From contig JASGHO010000001.1 in the NCBI GenBank assembly GCA_047602305.1, forward strand, positions 3,100,001 through 3,164,000: a DNA stretch of 64,000 nt. The letters are read 5' to 3'. Positions 56,905-64,000 of this stretch are shown one piece after another. Under the pieces are notes generated by a model. It did not search any database. It saw nothing but the letters and a program-made list of their open reading frames with translations, and was not told the origin of the DNA. Source of the stretch: Ancrocorticia sp047602305 (lineage in GTDB: Bacteria > Actinomycetota > Actinomycetes > Actinomycetales > Actinomycetaceae). The position numbers and the translations under genes are program-made. The stretch's first letter is position 1; every line of letters starts with the position of its first letter.

Positions 56905-59289
56905 TTGCACACTCAGACAAGCGACAACCTCCTGCCCCTCGCCGATCGTCACGACACCATCAGGGTGCGTGGAGCGCGCGAGAACAATCTGAAGAACATC
57001 AGCGTGGACATTCCCAAACGCCGTCTGACGGTGTTTACCGGGGTCTCGGGCTCGGGAAAGAGCTCGCTGGTGTTTGACACCATCGCCGCTGAGTCCCAGC
57101 GCATGATCAATGAAACCTATTCGGCATTCGTCCAGGGCTTCATGCCCACTCTTGATCGTCCCGAAGTGGATCACCTGGAAGGGATTACCACGGCGATCAT
57201 CGTGGACCAGGAGCGGATGGGAGCCAACCCTCGCTCCACCGTGGGAACCGCCACCGATGTGTATGCGATGCTGCGCATCCTCTTCTCCCGCCTCGGAAAG
57301 CCCTATTACGGTCCGCCGCCGGCGTTCTCCTTCAACGTTCCCACGGTGAGCGGCACCGGCGCTTTCAAGGTGGATCGCGGGGACAAGACCCAGCCCATGA
57401 AGAAGAGCTTCGTCTCTCTCGGTGGCATGTGCCCCGAGTGTGAAGGCATGGGCCGCGTCAACGATATCGACCTCACCGAGGTCTACGACGCCACGAAGTC
57501 GCTCAACGAGGACCCCTTCAAGATTCCGGGATACAAGAAGGACAGCTGGTACTGGAAGATTTACGCCACCTCCGGCCTTCTCGATCCGGACAAGCCGATC
57601 GAGAAGTACGGCAAGCGGGAACTCCACAATTTGCTCTATGCCGAGACCCAAAAGGTCAAGTTCCAGGACATGAACATCACCTATGAAGGCCTTATCCCGC
57701 GCCTGAAGAAGTCGTTGTTCTCCAAGGAAATCGAATCAATGCAGCCTGCTAGCCGGGCCTTTGTGGAGCGCGCGGTGACATTCAAGACGTGCCCTTCGTG
57801 CGAGGGTACTCGCCTGTGCGAAGGGGCGCGCGCCTCGAAGATTGCTGGCATCTCGATTGCCGACGCCACCTCGATGCAGATCAGCGATCTCGCCGAGTGG
57901 ATCAAGGAGATCGAGAATCCGAAGGTGGCGCCGCTGCTCGCCGGACTCACCGACATCCTTGACTCCTTCGTGGACATCGGCCTGGGCTACCTCTCCCTCA
58001 ACCGCCCGGCCGGTTCCCTATCCGGCGGCGAGGCTCAGCGCACCAAGATGATCAAGCATCTGGGTAGCTCCCTCACGGATGTCACCTATGTGTTTGACGA
58101 GCCCACGGTGGGCCTGCATCCGCACGATATTCAGCACATGAACGAGCTGCTCCTCAAGCTGCGGGACAAGGGCAACACGGTGTTGGTGGTAGAGCACAAG
58201 CCGGAGACCATTGCCATCGCGGACCATGTCATTGACCTTGGCCCGCGCGCCGGTAGTGGCGGCGGCGAGATCTGCTTCGAGGGCAGCGTTGAGGAACTGA
58301 AGCGGTCGGATACCTTGACCGGCAGGCACTTCGCCGACCGCGTGCAGCTCAAGGATCGCGTCCGCACCGCCACCGACTACCTGCATATCGCCAATGCCAC
58401 CACCCACAATCTTCGTAACGTGAGTGTGGATGTTCCTCTCGGCGTGCTCACCGTGGTGACGGGCGTGGCTGGTTCGGGTAAGAGCTCGCTCCTGCACGGT
58501 TCCCTCCCCAAGGGCAGTGGAGTGATTTCGGTGGACCAGACCGCCATCAAGGGCTCGCGCCGCTCGAACCCCGCCACCTACACCAGCCTGTTGGAGCCGA
58601 TCCGTAAGGCATTTGCCAAGGTCAACGGGGTCAAGCCGGCGCTCTTCTCTGCCAACTCCGAGGGCGCCTGCCAGAACTGCAAGGGCGCCGGGCTCATCTA
58701 CACGGATCTCGGAATGATGGCGAGTGTGAGCACCACCTGTGAAGTGTGCGAAGGACGCCGCTTCGAGCCGGACGTACTCAACTATCACTTCGGTGGCAAG
58801 GATATTAGCGAAGTTCTTGAGATGCCGATTGATGAGGCGCTCGAATTCTTCTCCGCCGGTGAGAGCAAGATTCTGGCGGCTCAGAAGATTTTGCAGCGTC
58901 TCCACGATGTTGGTCTCGGCTACCTCAGCTTGGGCCAGCTACTCACTACCCTCTCTGGAGGCGAGCGCCAGCGCCTCAAGTTGGCCACTCACATGGCCGA
59001 GAAGGGTGGGATCTACGTGCTTGATGAGCCGACGACGGGCCTCCACCTCGCCGACGTCGAGCAACTGCTTGGACTCCTCGATCACCTCGTGGATTCGGGC
59101 AAGTCCGTTATCGTCATTGAACATCACCAGGCTGTCATGGCCCACGCCGATTGGATCATCGACATGGGTCCGGGAGCCGGGCGTGACGGTGGCCAGGTGA
59201 TCTTCGAGGGAACACCAGCCCAGCTGGTGGCCGAGCATTCCACTCGAACTGGTGAGTACCTGGCGCGTTACGTGGGAGCTGCCAAGTAG
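56905..59289 (+). CDS. UvrA-like ATPase (UvrA2/DrrC type)
   Basis: About 794 residues, shorter than UvrA (about 950). Two ABC modules: Walker A GVSGSGKSS and GVAGSGKSS, signatures NRPAGSLSGGEAQRTKM and TTLSGGERQRLKL, Walker B YVFDEPTVGLHP and YVLDEPTTGLHL. Both zinc-binding Cys pairs occur (CPECEG...CPSCEG; CQNCKG...CEVCEG). The reduced length fits the class II UvrA paralogues linked to drug tolerance. TTG 56905 is the nearest start before the conserved DTIRVRGARENNLKNISV, after AAGGCGG. The frame is open to 56,671, but the extra residues have no homologous look. Confidence 0.85.
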   Translation: MHTQTSDNLLPLADRHDTIRVRGARENNLKNISVDIPKRRLTVFTGVSGSGKSSLVFDTIAAESQRMINETYSAFVQGFMPTLDRPEVDHLEGITTAIIVDQERMGANPRSTVGTATDVYAMLRILFSRLGKPYYGPPPAFSFNVPTVSGTGAFKVDRGDKTQPMKKSFVSLGGMCPECEGMGRVNDIDLTEVYDATKSLNEDPFKIPGYKKDSWYWKIYATSGLLDPDKPIEKYGKRELHNLLYAETQKVKFQDMNITYEGLIPRLKKSLFSKEIESMQPASRAFVERAVTFKTCPSCEGTRLCEGARASKIAGISIADATSMQISDLAEWIKEIENPKVAPLLAGLTDILDSFVDIGLGYLSLNRPAGSLSGGEAQRTKMIKHLGSSLTDVTYVFDEPTVGLHPHDIQHMNELLLKLRDKGNTVLVVEHKPETIAIADHVIDLGPRAGSGGGEICFEGSVEELKRSDTLTGRHFADRVQLKDRVRTATDYLHIANATTHNLRNVSVDVPLGVLTVVTGVAGSGKSSLLHGSLPKGSGVISVDQTAIKGSRRSNPATYTSLLEPIRKAFAKVNGVKPALFSANSEGACQNCKGAGLIYTDLGMMASVSTTCEVCEGRRFEPDVLNYHFGGKDISEVLEMPIDEALEFFSAGESKILAAQKILQRLHDVGLGYLSLGQLLTTLSGGERQRLKLATHMAEKGGIYVLDEPTTGLHLADVEQLLGLLDHLVDSGKSVIVIEHHQAVMAHADWIIDMGPGAGRDGGQVIFEGTPAQLVAEHSTRTGEYLARYVGAAK

Positions 59290-59297
59290 AAATTAGA

Positions 59298-59342
59298 GTG
59301 GGCACCTGGTCACTCGGCGATGTGGAGTGACCAGGTGCCCAC
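59298..59342 (+). terminator. 17-bp perfect hairpin after the UvrA-like gene
   Basis: GTGGGCACCTGGTCACT pairs with AGTGACCAGGTGCCCAC around 11 bases, starting 9 bases after the stop. The outer GTGGGCACC/GGTGCCCAC recalls the family B palindromes. Confidence 0.75.
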
Positions 59343-59447
59343 TTGTGTCATTTCGGTGCTGTTGAGCAAGAGGATTCGCCAGTAGTTTTGGCGTTGACGA
59401 GCGAGGCACGGCTTTTTTCTGGCAACGCACTCACTAACAAACGAAAG

Positions 59448-59485
59448 GGACCGACGACGACGTATGGTGGCGTCGTCGTCGGTCC
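59448..59485. terminator. GACGACG-type inverted repeat between convergent genes
   Basis: GGACCGACGACGACG pairs perfectly with CGTCGTCGTCGGTCC around 8 bases, between the UvrA-like gene and msrA. It is built from the GACGACG motif that recurs in this window. Confidence 0.7.
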
Positions 59486-59535
59486 ACTTTATGTCTCGCG
59501 CCGGTAGTTGCCCGACGCGTTGAATGTGTGACGGG

Positions 59536-60216
59536 CTACTTGGCGGTGCCGAGCGGACCCGAACCCGGTAATGGGCAGGCAACTCCTGTGCGGGCGTGGC
59601 ACTGGTAGCCGTTCGGGTTCTTCTCCAGATACTGCTGCTGGTAATCCTCGGCTGGGTAGAAGGGGCCGGAGACCAGAACCGAGAGTACCTGGGTGACAAT
59701 CTCGCCGTGTCCGGCTTCGTTGAGAGCCTTCTGATAGCCCTCGACCATCGCGTGTGCGATATCTTCCTGGGACTGGGTGGTGGTGAAGATGGCCGAGCGA
59801 TACTGGGCGCCGACGTCTCCACCTTGACGGTTGAGACTCGTTGGATCGTGCGATTCAAAGAAGGCTTGCAAGAGCTTCTCGGTGCTCAGCTTCGAGGGAG
59901 TGTAGAGAACGCGGACGGTCTCAGCATGCCCGGTGAGCCCGGTGCACACCTCCTCGTAGGTGGGATTCGGTGTGAATCCACCCATGTAACCGGCAGCGGT
60001 GGCGTCCGCCCCCAGCTCCCACGCCAGCTTTTCAGCTCCCCAGAAACAGCCCGAGGCAAGGTAGATGACTTCCTGGCCCTCCTGAGGATCGGCAAGGATG
60101 TTGGTTCCCAGAACGGGATGGGGGCGCGGGTCAGACAGAATCGGCGTATCGCGGCCCGGAAGAGCGTCCTCCAGAGCGACCATCTTTGACTTTTCTGATT
60201 CTTCCCAAATGAACAT
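59536..60216 (-). CDS. msrA: Peptide methionine sulfoxide reductase MsrA
   Basis: 226 residues. Active-site motif ASGCFWGAEKLAWEL (catalytic Cys57), then AAGYMGGFTPNPTYEEVCTGLTGHAETVRV and QYRSAIF. A resolving Cys is near the C-terminus (CHARTGVACPLPG). Residues 1-48 are an N-terminal extension found in the E. coli-type long form. It repairs oxidised methionine in the cytoplasm. It begins 9 bases after greA, so they are co-transcribed. ATG 60216 has a weak ribosome site; ATG 60183 is possible. Confidence 0.94.
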   Translation of the reverse strand: MFIWEESEKSKMVALEDALPGRDTPILSDPRPHPVLGTNILADPQEGQEVIYLASGCFWGAEKLAWELGADATAAGYMGGFTPNPTYEEVCTGLTGHAETVRVLYTPSKLSTEKLLQAFFESHDPTSLNRQGGDVGAQYRSAIFTTTQSQEDIAHAMVEGYQKALNEAGHGEIVTQVLSVLVSGPFYPAEDYQQQYLEKNPNGYQCHARTGVACPLPGSGPLGTAK

Positions 60217-60225
60217 GGTAGCTAC

Positions 60226-60714
60226 TCAGCCTTCAAATGCTTCGATCTTGATAACTTCAACGGGAATGCTACGGCCGTTGGGGGCCTTGAACGAGGTCTT
60301 GTCACCAGCCTTGAGACCCATGATGGCCTTACCCAGCGGCGCGCCCTCCGGGTAAACCTCGATGCCCTCAATATCCTCAGCGGCCTCGCGCGAGCCAAGA
60401 AGGAAACGCTCCTCCATCCCGGCGATGGAAGCAGTAATGATGGTGCCGGGGCCAACGGCCTCTGCGCTCGGCGGCTCGGAGACGTGAGCGTTCTCCAGCA
60501 GGTAGGTCAGCTCGCGAATGCGTCCCTCAAGCTTCGACTGCTCTTCGCGGGCGGCCTGGTATCCGCCATTCTCGCGGAGGTCACCCTCGGAGCGCGCGGC
60601 TTCAATCTTCTGAGCGATTTCTGCGCGGCGAACCGTGGTCATCTCTTCCAGCTGGGCCTGCAGGCGGGCGAACGAAGCCGGTGAGAGCCAAGTACCCTGA
60701 GTGTCCTCTGCCAT
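60226..60714 (-). CDS. greA: Transcription elongation factor GreA
   Basis: Stimulates RNA cleavage by backtracked RNA polymerase. 162 residues: an N-terminal coiled coil (LEEMTTVRRAEIAQKIEAARSEGDLRENGGYQAAREEQSKLEGRIRELTYLLENA, with the acidic tip GDLREN) and the C-terminal FKBP-like domain. The frame is open upstream, but AAAGGAGCATCCT precedes ATG 60714, giving the normal length. It is followed by msrA. Confidence 0.96.
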   Translation of the reverse strand: MAEDTQGTWLSPASFARLQAQLEEMTTVRRAEIAQKIEAARSEGDLRENGGYQAAREEQSKLEGRIRELTYLLENAHVSEPPSAEAVGPGTIITASIAGMEERFLLGSREAAEDIEGIEVYPEGAPLGKAIMGLKAGDKTSFKAPNGRSIPVEVIKIEAFEG

Positions 60715-60924
60715 AGGATGCTCCTTTGACGTTGTGGGGCCGCTCATGCGGCACCTAAGCAAAAGAATCATGCCCGCAGCGACGGGCATGCTGTTCTGCT
60801 GGCTACGATACCAGCGGAGAAGTATTTTATTAACCGGACCTATTGCGCGGCCAGTGAACGGGGCTTCTCGCACCACATCCTAGCGGATGACTCCGGATTG
60901 GGGGTGGGTCATCGCCCGAAGTGA

Positions 60925-60964
60925 AGGGTTTGTACACCAGGTGCAGGGTTTGTACACCAGGTGC
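60925..60964. repeat. 20-bp tandem repeat, two copies
   Basis: AGGGTTTGTACACCAGGTGC is present twice in perfect tandem. It shares the gggtttgt-cac core with the inverted repeat just downstream. Confidence 0.85.
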
Positions 60965-60980
60965 AGAGATCTGACGCCAA

Positions 60981-61041
60981 GTGAGGGGTTTGTGCACGAC
61001 ACCCCGGCAAAAAACCGCGATTTTGTGTACAAACCCCTCAC
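60981..61041 (-). terminator. Hairpin at the 3' end of the TrhA gene
   Basis: GTGAGGGGTTTGTGCAC and GTGTACAAACCCCTCAC pair with one G-T or mismatch over 17 bases. It lies just past the trhA stop (minus strand). The intervening sequence includes gcaaaaaaccgcgatttt. Confidence 0.65.
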
Positions 61042-61054
61042 TTTGTGGAACGTC

Positions 61055-61783
61055 TTACGCGACGCTCATCACCGCCATCCACACGGCCACCGCGTGGCAC
61101 GAGTATCCGACAAGCGTTCCGGTGTGGAAGAACTCATGGAATCCCCACACTCGCGGCCACGGGTTGGGCCAGCGCAGTCCGTAGCACACAGCGCCCAACG
61201 TGTAAGCGATACCTCCGGCGATGATCAGCCACACGATCGAGGGGCTGCCCGTCTCCCAGAAGGTGGGAAGGAACCATACGGCTACCCAGCCCAAAGCAAC
61301 GTACATGGGCGTGTACAGCCAGCGTGGCGCCGTCGGCTTGAACACCGAAAGAAGAATGCCTCCCAAGGCACCCGACCACACAATCGTGAGAACGAGGGCT
61401 GCCGTTCGGCCCGGCAACAGGGCGACAGACAGCGGCGTGTAGGTCCCGGCAATGAGCAGGAAGATATTCGAGTGGTCGATGCGGCGAAGGATCGAATGGA
61501 CCTTCACGGACCAACGCCCCAGGTGATAAACCGCAGAGTTTCCGAAGAGAACAACGGCAGAGATGCCAAACACCACGCACATCGCACGCAAGGTGGTTGT
61601 GGGAGCCATGACGACGAGAACGATTGAGTTGGCCAACGCCAAAGGGGCCGTGATTGCATGAATCCAGCCGCGTGCCTTCGGCTTGGGCAGTGAATCCAAG
61701 CGCGCCTTACGGCTCGCGATCTTATTGGTGGATGAGGGATGTTCATCCTGTAAGCGTTGTGATTTATCGACAGATGCGGACAT
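61055..61783 (-). CDS. trhA: TrhA/hemolysin III family membrane protein
   Basis: 242 residues with seven transmembrane segments. Family motifs of the PAQR/HlyIII superfamily: GWIHAITAPLALANSIVLV (first His), FGNSAVYHLGRW with RRIDHSNIFLLIAGTYTPL, and the C-terminal WGFHEFFHTGTLVGYSCHAVAVW holding the metal-binding His residues. ATG 61783 follows a GAGGAG and is preferred to ATG 61816, which has no ribosome site. Members influence membrane energetics or lipid state; haemolytic activity is not implied. The cis-prenyltransferase gene is divergent. Confidence 0.88.
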   Translation of the reverse strand: MSASVDKSQRLQDEHPSSTNKIASRKARLDSLPKPKARGWIHAITAPLALANSIVLVVMAPTTTLRAMCVVFGISAVVLFGNSAVYHLGRWSVKVHSILRRIDHSNIFLLIAGTYTPLSVALLPGRTAALVLTIVWSGALGGILLSVFKPTAPRWLYTPMYVALGWVAVWFLPTFWETGSPSIVWLIIAGGIAYTLGAVCYGLRWPNPWPRVWGFHEFFHTGTLVGYSCHAVAVWMAVMSVA

Positions 61784-62037
61784 CTCGTGCTCCTCAATGG
61801 TGACGGTGCCACTCATATTGGCTACTAGCAAGCACTATTCTACGTACCTGTGCGTTCTGTAAGGGAAGAGCCAATGTGGAGAGGTAGGCGAGGTCACGCG
61901 TAGGTGAGGGGAAATTCGTCGTCGTTGATAAACTTCCGGATAATTTTTGAACTAAAAATAGCGAAACTCCACACGTAATGTCATGATATTGCTCGCGAAC
62001 CGCTAATCTGAGGTGACAAAGACGAGAGGGGAGAACC

Positions 62038-62799
62038 GTGAAGGTTCCGTCATTTCTTTATCGGCTCTATGAGCGTCGGCTAATTGGCGGGCTTTCCTCG
62101 ACCAAAGTGCCGAATCATGTCGCGATCATGCTTGACGGTAATCGGCGGTGGGCGCGCGAAATCGGCCAACCTGCCGCCTACGGGCACCGAAAAGGCGCGG
62201 ACAGGATGTCTGAGTTCCTGGAGTGGTGTGACGAATCCGGGATCAAGATTGTCACGCTCTGGCTACTCTCCACCGACAATCTCAAGCGGGACAAGAAGGA
62301 GCTGCAGGAGCTGGTCGGCATCATTTGCGACGCCGTCGAAACCGTCGCGGCCACCGGTAAATGGCACCTGACCATGGTGGGAAACCTGGGCATGCTTCCC
62401 GAAGTGGAACGCGAGCGGCTGCGCCGGGCCGAGGAGCGGACGCGGGAAGTTGACGGCATGCAGGTCAATATCGCCGTGGGATACGGGGGCCGGCAAGAGA
62501 TTACCGACGCCGTCCGTGAGCACCTGCGCGAGGAAGCGGCGGCTGGTCGCAGCATCACTGACGTCGCCGAATCCATCTCACTTGACGACATCACCGATCA
62601 CCTCTACACCAAGGGCCAACCCGACCCCGACCTGGTGATTCGCACCTCCGGCGAACAGCGCATGAGCGGATTCATGCTGTGGCAGTCCGTGCACACGGAA
62701 CTCTACTTCTGCGAAGTGTTCTGGCCTGACTTCCGCCGCACCGACTTCCTTCGCGCACTGCGTGACTACGCACAACGCGACCGCAGGTTGGGGCGTTAG
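62038..62799 (+). CDS. uppS: Isoprenyl transferase (cis-prenyltransferase, UppS/Z-FPP type)
   Basis: Condenses isopentenyl diphosphate units with Z geometry. 253 residues: catalytic P-loop HVAIMLDGNRRWAREIG, GHRKGADRM, TLWLLSTDNLKRDKKEL, VNIAVGYGGRQEITDAV and the IPP-binding RTSGEQRMSGFMLWQS. Actinobacteria often have a long-chain and a short-chain enzyme. The TrhA-divergent position matches the short-chain Z-FPP synthase of mycobacteria, but chain length cannot be read safely. GTG 62038 follows GGGGAGAA. Confidence 0.9.
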   Translation: MKVPSFLYRLYERRLIGGLSSTKVPNHVAIMLDGNRRWAREIGQPAAYGHRKGADRMSEFLEWCDESGIKIVTLWLLSTDNLKRDKKELQELVGIICDAVETVAATGKWHLTMVGNLGMLPEVERERLRRAEERTREVDGMQVNIAVGYGGRQEITDAVREHLREEAAAGRSITDVAESISLDDITDHLYTKGQPDPDLVIRTSGEQRMSGFMLWQSVHTELYFCEVFWPDFRRTDFLRALRDYAQRDRRLGR

Positions 62800-62858
62800 G
62801 GACTGGCATTCGAGACTCGGGTGCCAGAACTTGGCCGGTAGGTGCCGGACGTGAGCGG

Positions 62859-63860
62859 CTAGTACGCCCGCGCCCGCATCCCGGTGACGCCACTCGTCTG
62901 ATACAGCTCATGGTGGTCAATCAGTTCACCGCGAGTAGGTAGGCTGGCGCCCGCTCGCGACACGGTGACCGCTGCCGCCGTGGACGCGTAGGCGATGAGC
63001 GTGTGCAGGCTGGCGTCGCTGATATCCCTGAGATATTCGCGATTGTGGGCGCCGTCCATTGAAATACGCGAGATTCCGTCGATGAGAGCGGCGAAGAACG
63101 CGGCCCCTGCACCCACAGTATCCACCGTTGCAACACGCGGGGCAGGCTGGTTGAACACTCCACCACGTGCGGAATACACATCTGCACCATCGGAGCCGCG
63201 AGTGATGATGACAAGAGCCGGCCCGAGCGCAAGCCAGCGCCGAGCAACCTGCGCGGGGTCAACGAGCTGACCGTACAAAGCGCGAAGATCTGTCAGCGAG
63301 GCCTTGACGATGTCGGAGAGAGCCACGGATGAATCGACGATCTTGCGAGTCTCCGACAGGTCACCAATCAGTGCCTCACGGATATTGGGATCATAAAAGA
63401 CCGTGGCGGTCTCCCGAAGCTGCTCAATCCAATGCCGCACTTTGGAAGCGCCAGGCTCGATGTGGGTCGAGAAAGAGCCGAAAGCCACCGACTGTGGGGC
63501 AAGGACTTCCAAATCAAGCTTGCATGCCGCTGAACTCGGGGTGTCTTGGATGTCCCACGTGAAGTCGAAGTCGTAGGCGAGCGTGCCATCTCGGTGAAGG
63601 TCCACGCGGGCGGCCGATGTGGGGCTGGTGCGCTCAGTGTCCGACCGCAGCCACAACTCCAAGCCGTTGGATGCGGCGTATTCGGAGAGCAGGGCGCCGT
63701 CGGCATCCAAACCGAAATCCGTGACGAGCCGGACTGTGCGCCCGAGCTTACGTAACCCAATCGCCACGTTGAGCATCGACCCACCGGGGTGGCGGGACAG
63801 GGTGCCGTCGTGAGATCGGATGATGTCCACGAGGGCCTCGCCAATTACCAAGCAGCTCAC
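62859..63860 (-). CDS. PfkB/ribokinase-family sugar kinase with altered active site
   Basis: 333 residues like a fructokinase: LVIGEALVDII at the N-terminus, substrate GGSMLNVAIGLRKLG, VFYDPNIREALI, NDx-type ASLTDLRALYG, VIITRGSDGADV and the second PfkB signature. That signature normally reads DTxGAGD with the Asp as catalytic base; here it is DTVGAGA, with Ala253 encoded by GCC at 63,102-63,104. Without the base it may be inactive or regulatory. GTG 63860 follows GAGGAG and overlaps the stop of the upstream gene (GTGA). Confidence 0.85.
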   Translation of the reverse strand: MSCLVIGEALVDIIRSHDGTLSRHPGGSMLNVAIGLRKLGRTVRLVTDFGLDADGALLSEYAASNGLELWLRSDTERTSPTSAARVDLHRDGTLAYDFDFTWDIQDTPSSAACKLDLEVLAPQSVAFGSFSTHIEPGASKVRHWIEQLRETATVFYDPNIREALIGDLSETRKIVDSSVALSDIVKASLTDLRALYGQLVDPAQVARRWLALGPALVIITRGSDGADVYSARGGVFNQPAPRVATVDTVGAGAAFFAALIDGISRISMDGAHNREYLRDISDASLHTLIAYASTAAAVTVSRAGASLPTRGELIDHHELYQTSGVTGMRARAY

Positions 63861-64000
63861 GGTATCTCCTCACTGTCGGGGTGGTTAGCGGTGGAGGAGT
63901 CCGCGGGTGTTTTGGGTGAATGGGAGCCGGTTGTAGTGGAGCCGACCGTAGTGGAGTCAGTTGTTGTGGAGGGTTGTACTGACGCATCGGGAGTGGCCGA
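63857..64000 (-). CDS. C-terminal end of a truncated gene coupled to the PfkB gene
   Basis: The frame is open from the window edge (64,000) to a TGA at 63,857-63,859 that overlaps the PfkB GTG start. The 47 visible residues are Thr/Ser/Pro-rich (SATPDASVQPSTTTDSTTVG and onwards, ending SEEIP), a disordered tail. The GTGA coupling supports a real gene. Being upstream of a sugar kinase it may belong to the same carbohydrate operon. The product cannot be named. Confidence 0.6.
   Translation of the reverse strand, partial: SATPDASVQPSTTTDSTTVGSTTTGSHSPKTPADSSTANHPDSEEIP

Overview
This 64 kb window is chromosomal DNA from a high-GC Gram-positive bacterium, most likely an actinobacterium of the Actinomycetaceae (Actinomyces/Schaalia/Trueperella/Arcanobacterium type). 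The reasons are the gene order eno - FtsB-like - DUF501 - ppx; the run tRNA-Gln - glmU - prs - rplY - pth - mfd; the greA / TrhA / cis-prenyltransferase neighbourhood; a mycoredoxin-like thiol protein; many GTG starts; and several genes that look leaderless (a -10 box 6 to 8 bases before the ATG). No rRNA, CRISPR array, transposase or prophage was seen. The genus is an inference.

Layout. 1-12,500: menaquinone genes menC-menD (overlapping) and menF, an amino-acid ABC uptake operon on the minus strand, an Hsp90-like ATPase coupled to a TPR-like partner, and a MarR regulator with its own palindrome. 12,500-15,000: a secreted cell-wall-binding repeat protein bracketed by 42-bp direct repeats. 15,000-20,400: an ABC exporter, glpD and a TetR regulator. 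20,400-30,700: tRNA-Gln(TTG), a GlmU lacking its acetyltransferase domain, prs, a GNAT, a TSUP permease flanked by related palindromes, rplY, pth and mfd. 30,900-37,400: a SurA-N-like lipoprotein, eno, FtsB-like, DUF501, ppx and an LppX/LprG-like lipoprotein. 37,600-42,500: accessory DNA with hipBA, nhaA, a tRNA with Leu(UAA) anticodon but a short variable loop, a lone PD-(D/E)XK-type protein and a DUF1801-HhH protein. 42,600-54,600: an MFS/M20 peptidase pair, an ABC1 (UbiB) kinase behind an octanucleotide tandem repeat, a CDF metal exporter, a TnrB-type ABC exporter, DUF488, a PadR/permease-prefix pair and a HAD phosphatase. 54,700-64,000: mycoredoxin-like, Bax-inhibitor-1, FKBP, a UvrA2-like ATPase, msrA, greA, trhA, cis-prenyltransferase and a PfkB sugar kinase lacking its catalytic Asp. 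Both window ends cut through genes.

How the genes work together. MenF, MenD and MenC are three successive steps from chorismate to o-succinylbenzoate; GlpD would feed electrons to the resulting menaquinone. GlmU and Prs supply UDP-sugar and PRPP precursors, the cis-prenyltransferase feeds lipid-carrier synthesis, and the FtsB-like protein belongs to division. MsrA, the mycoredoxin-like protein, Mfd and UvrA-like protein cover oxidative and DNA damage.

The intergenic DNA is unusually rich in long perfect inverted repeats. Two recurrent palindrome families can be defined (three and five copies), one with paired base changes on both arms. A short GACGACG-type motif recurs between genes. Several core enzymes (MenC, MenD, MenF, Mfd) carry low-complexity inserts; the one in MenC is a 48-bp-period in-frame tandem repeat.
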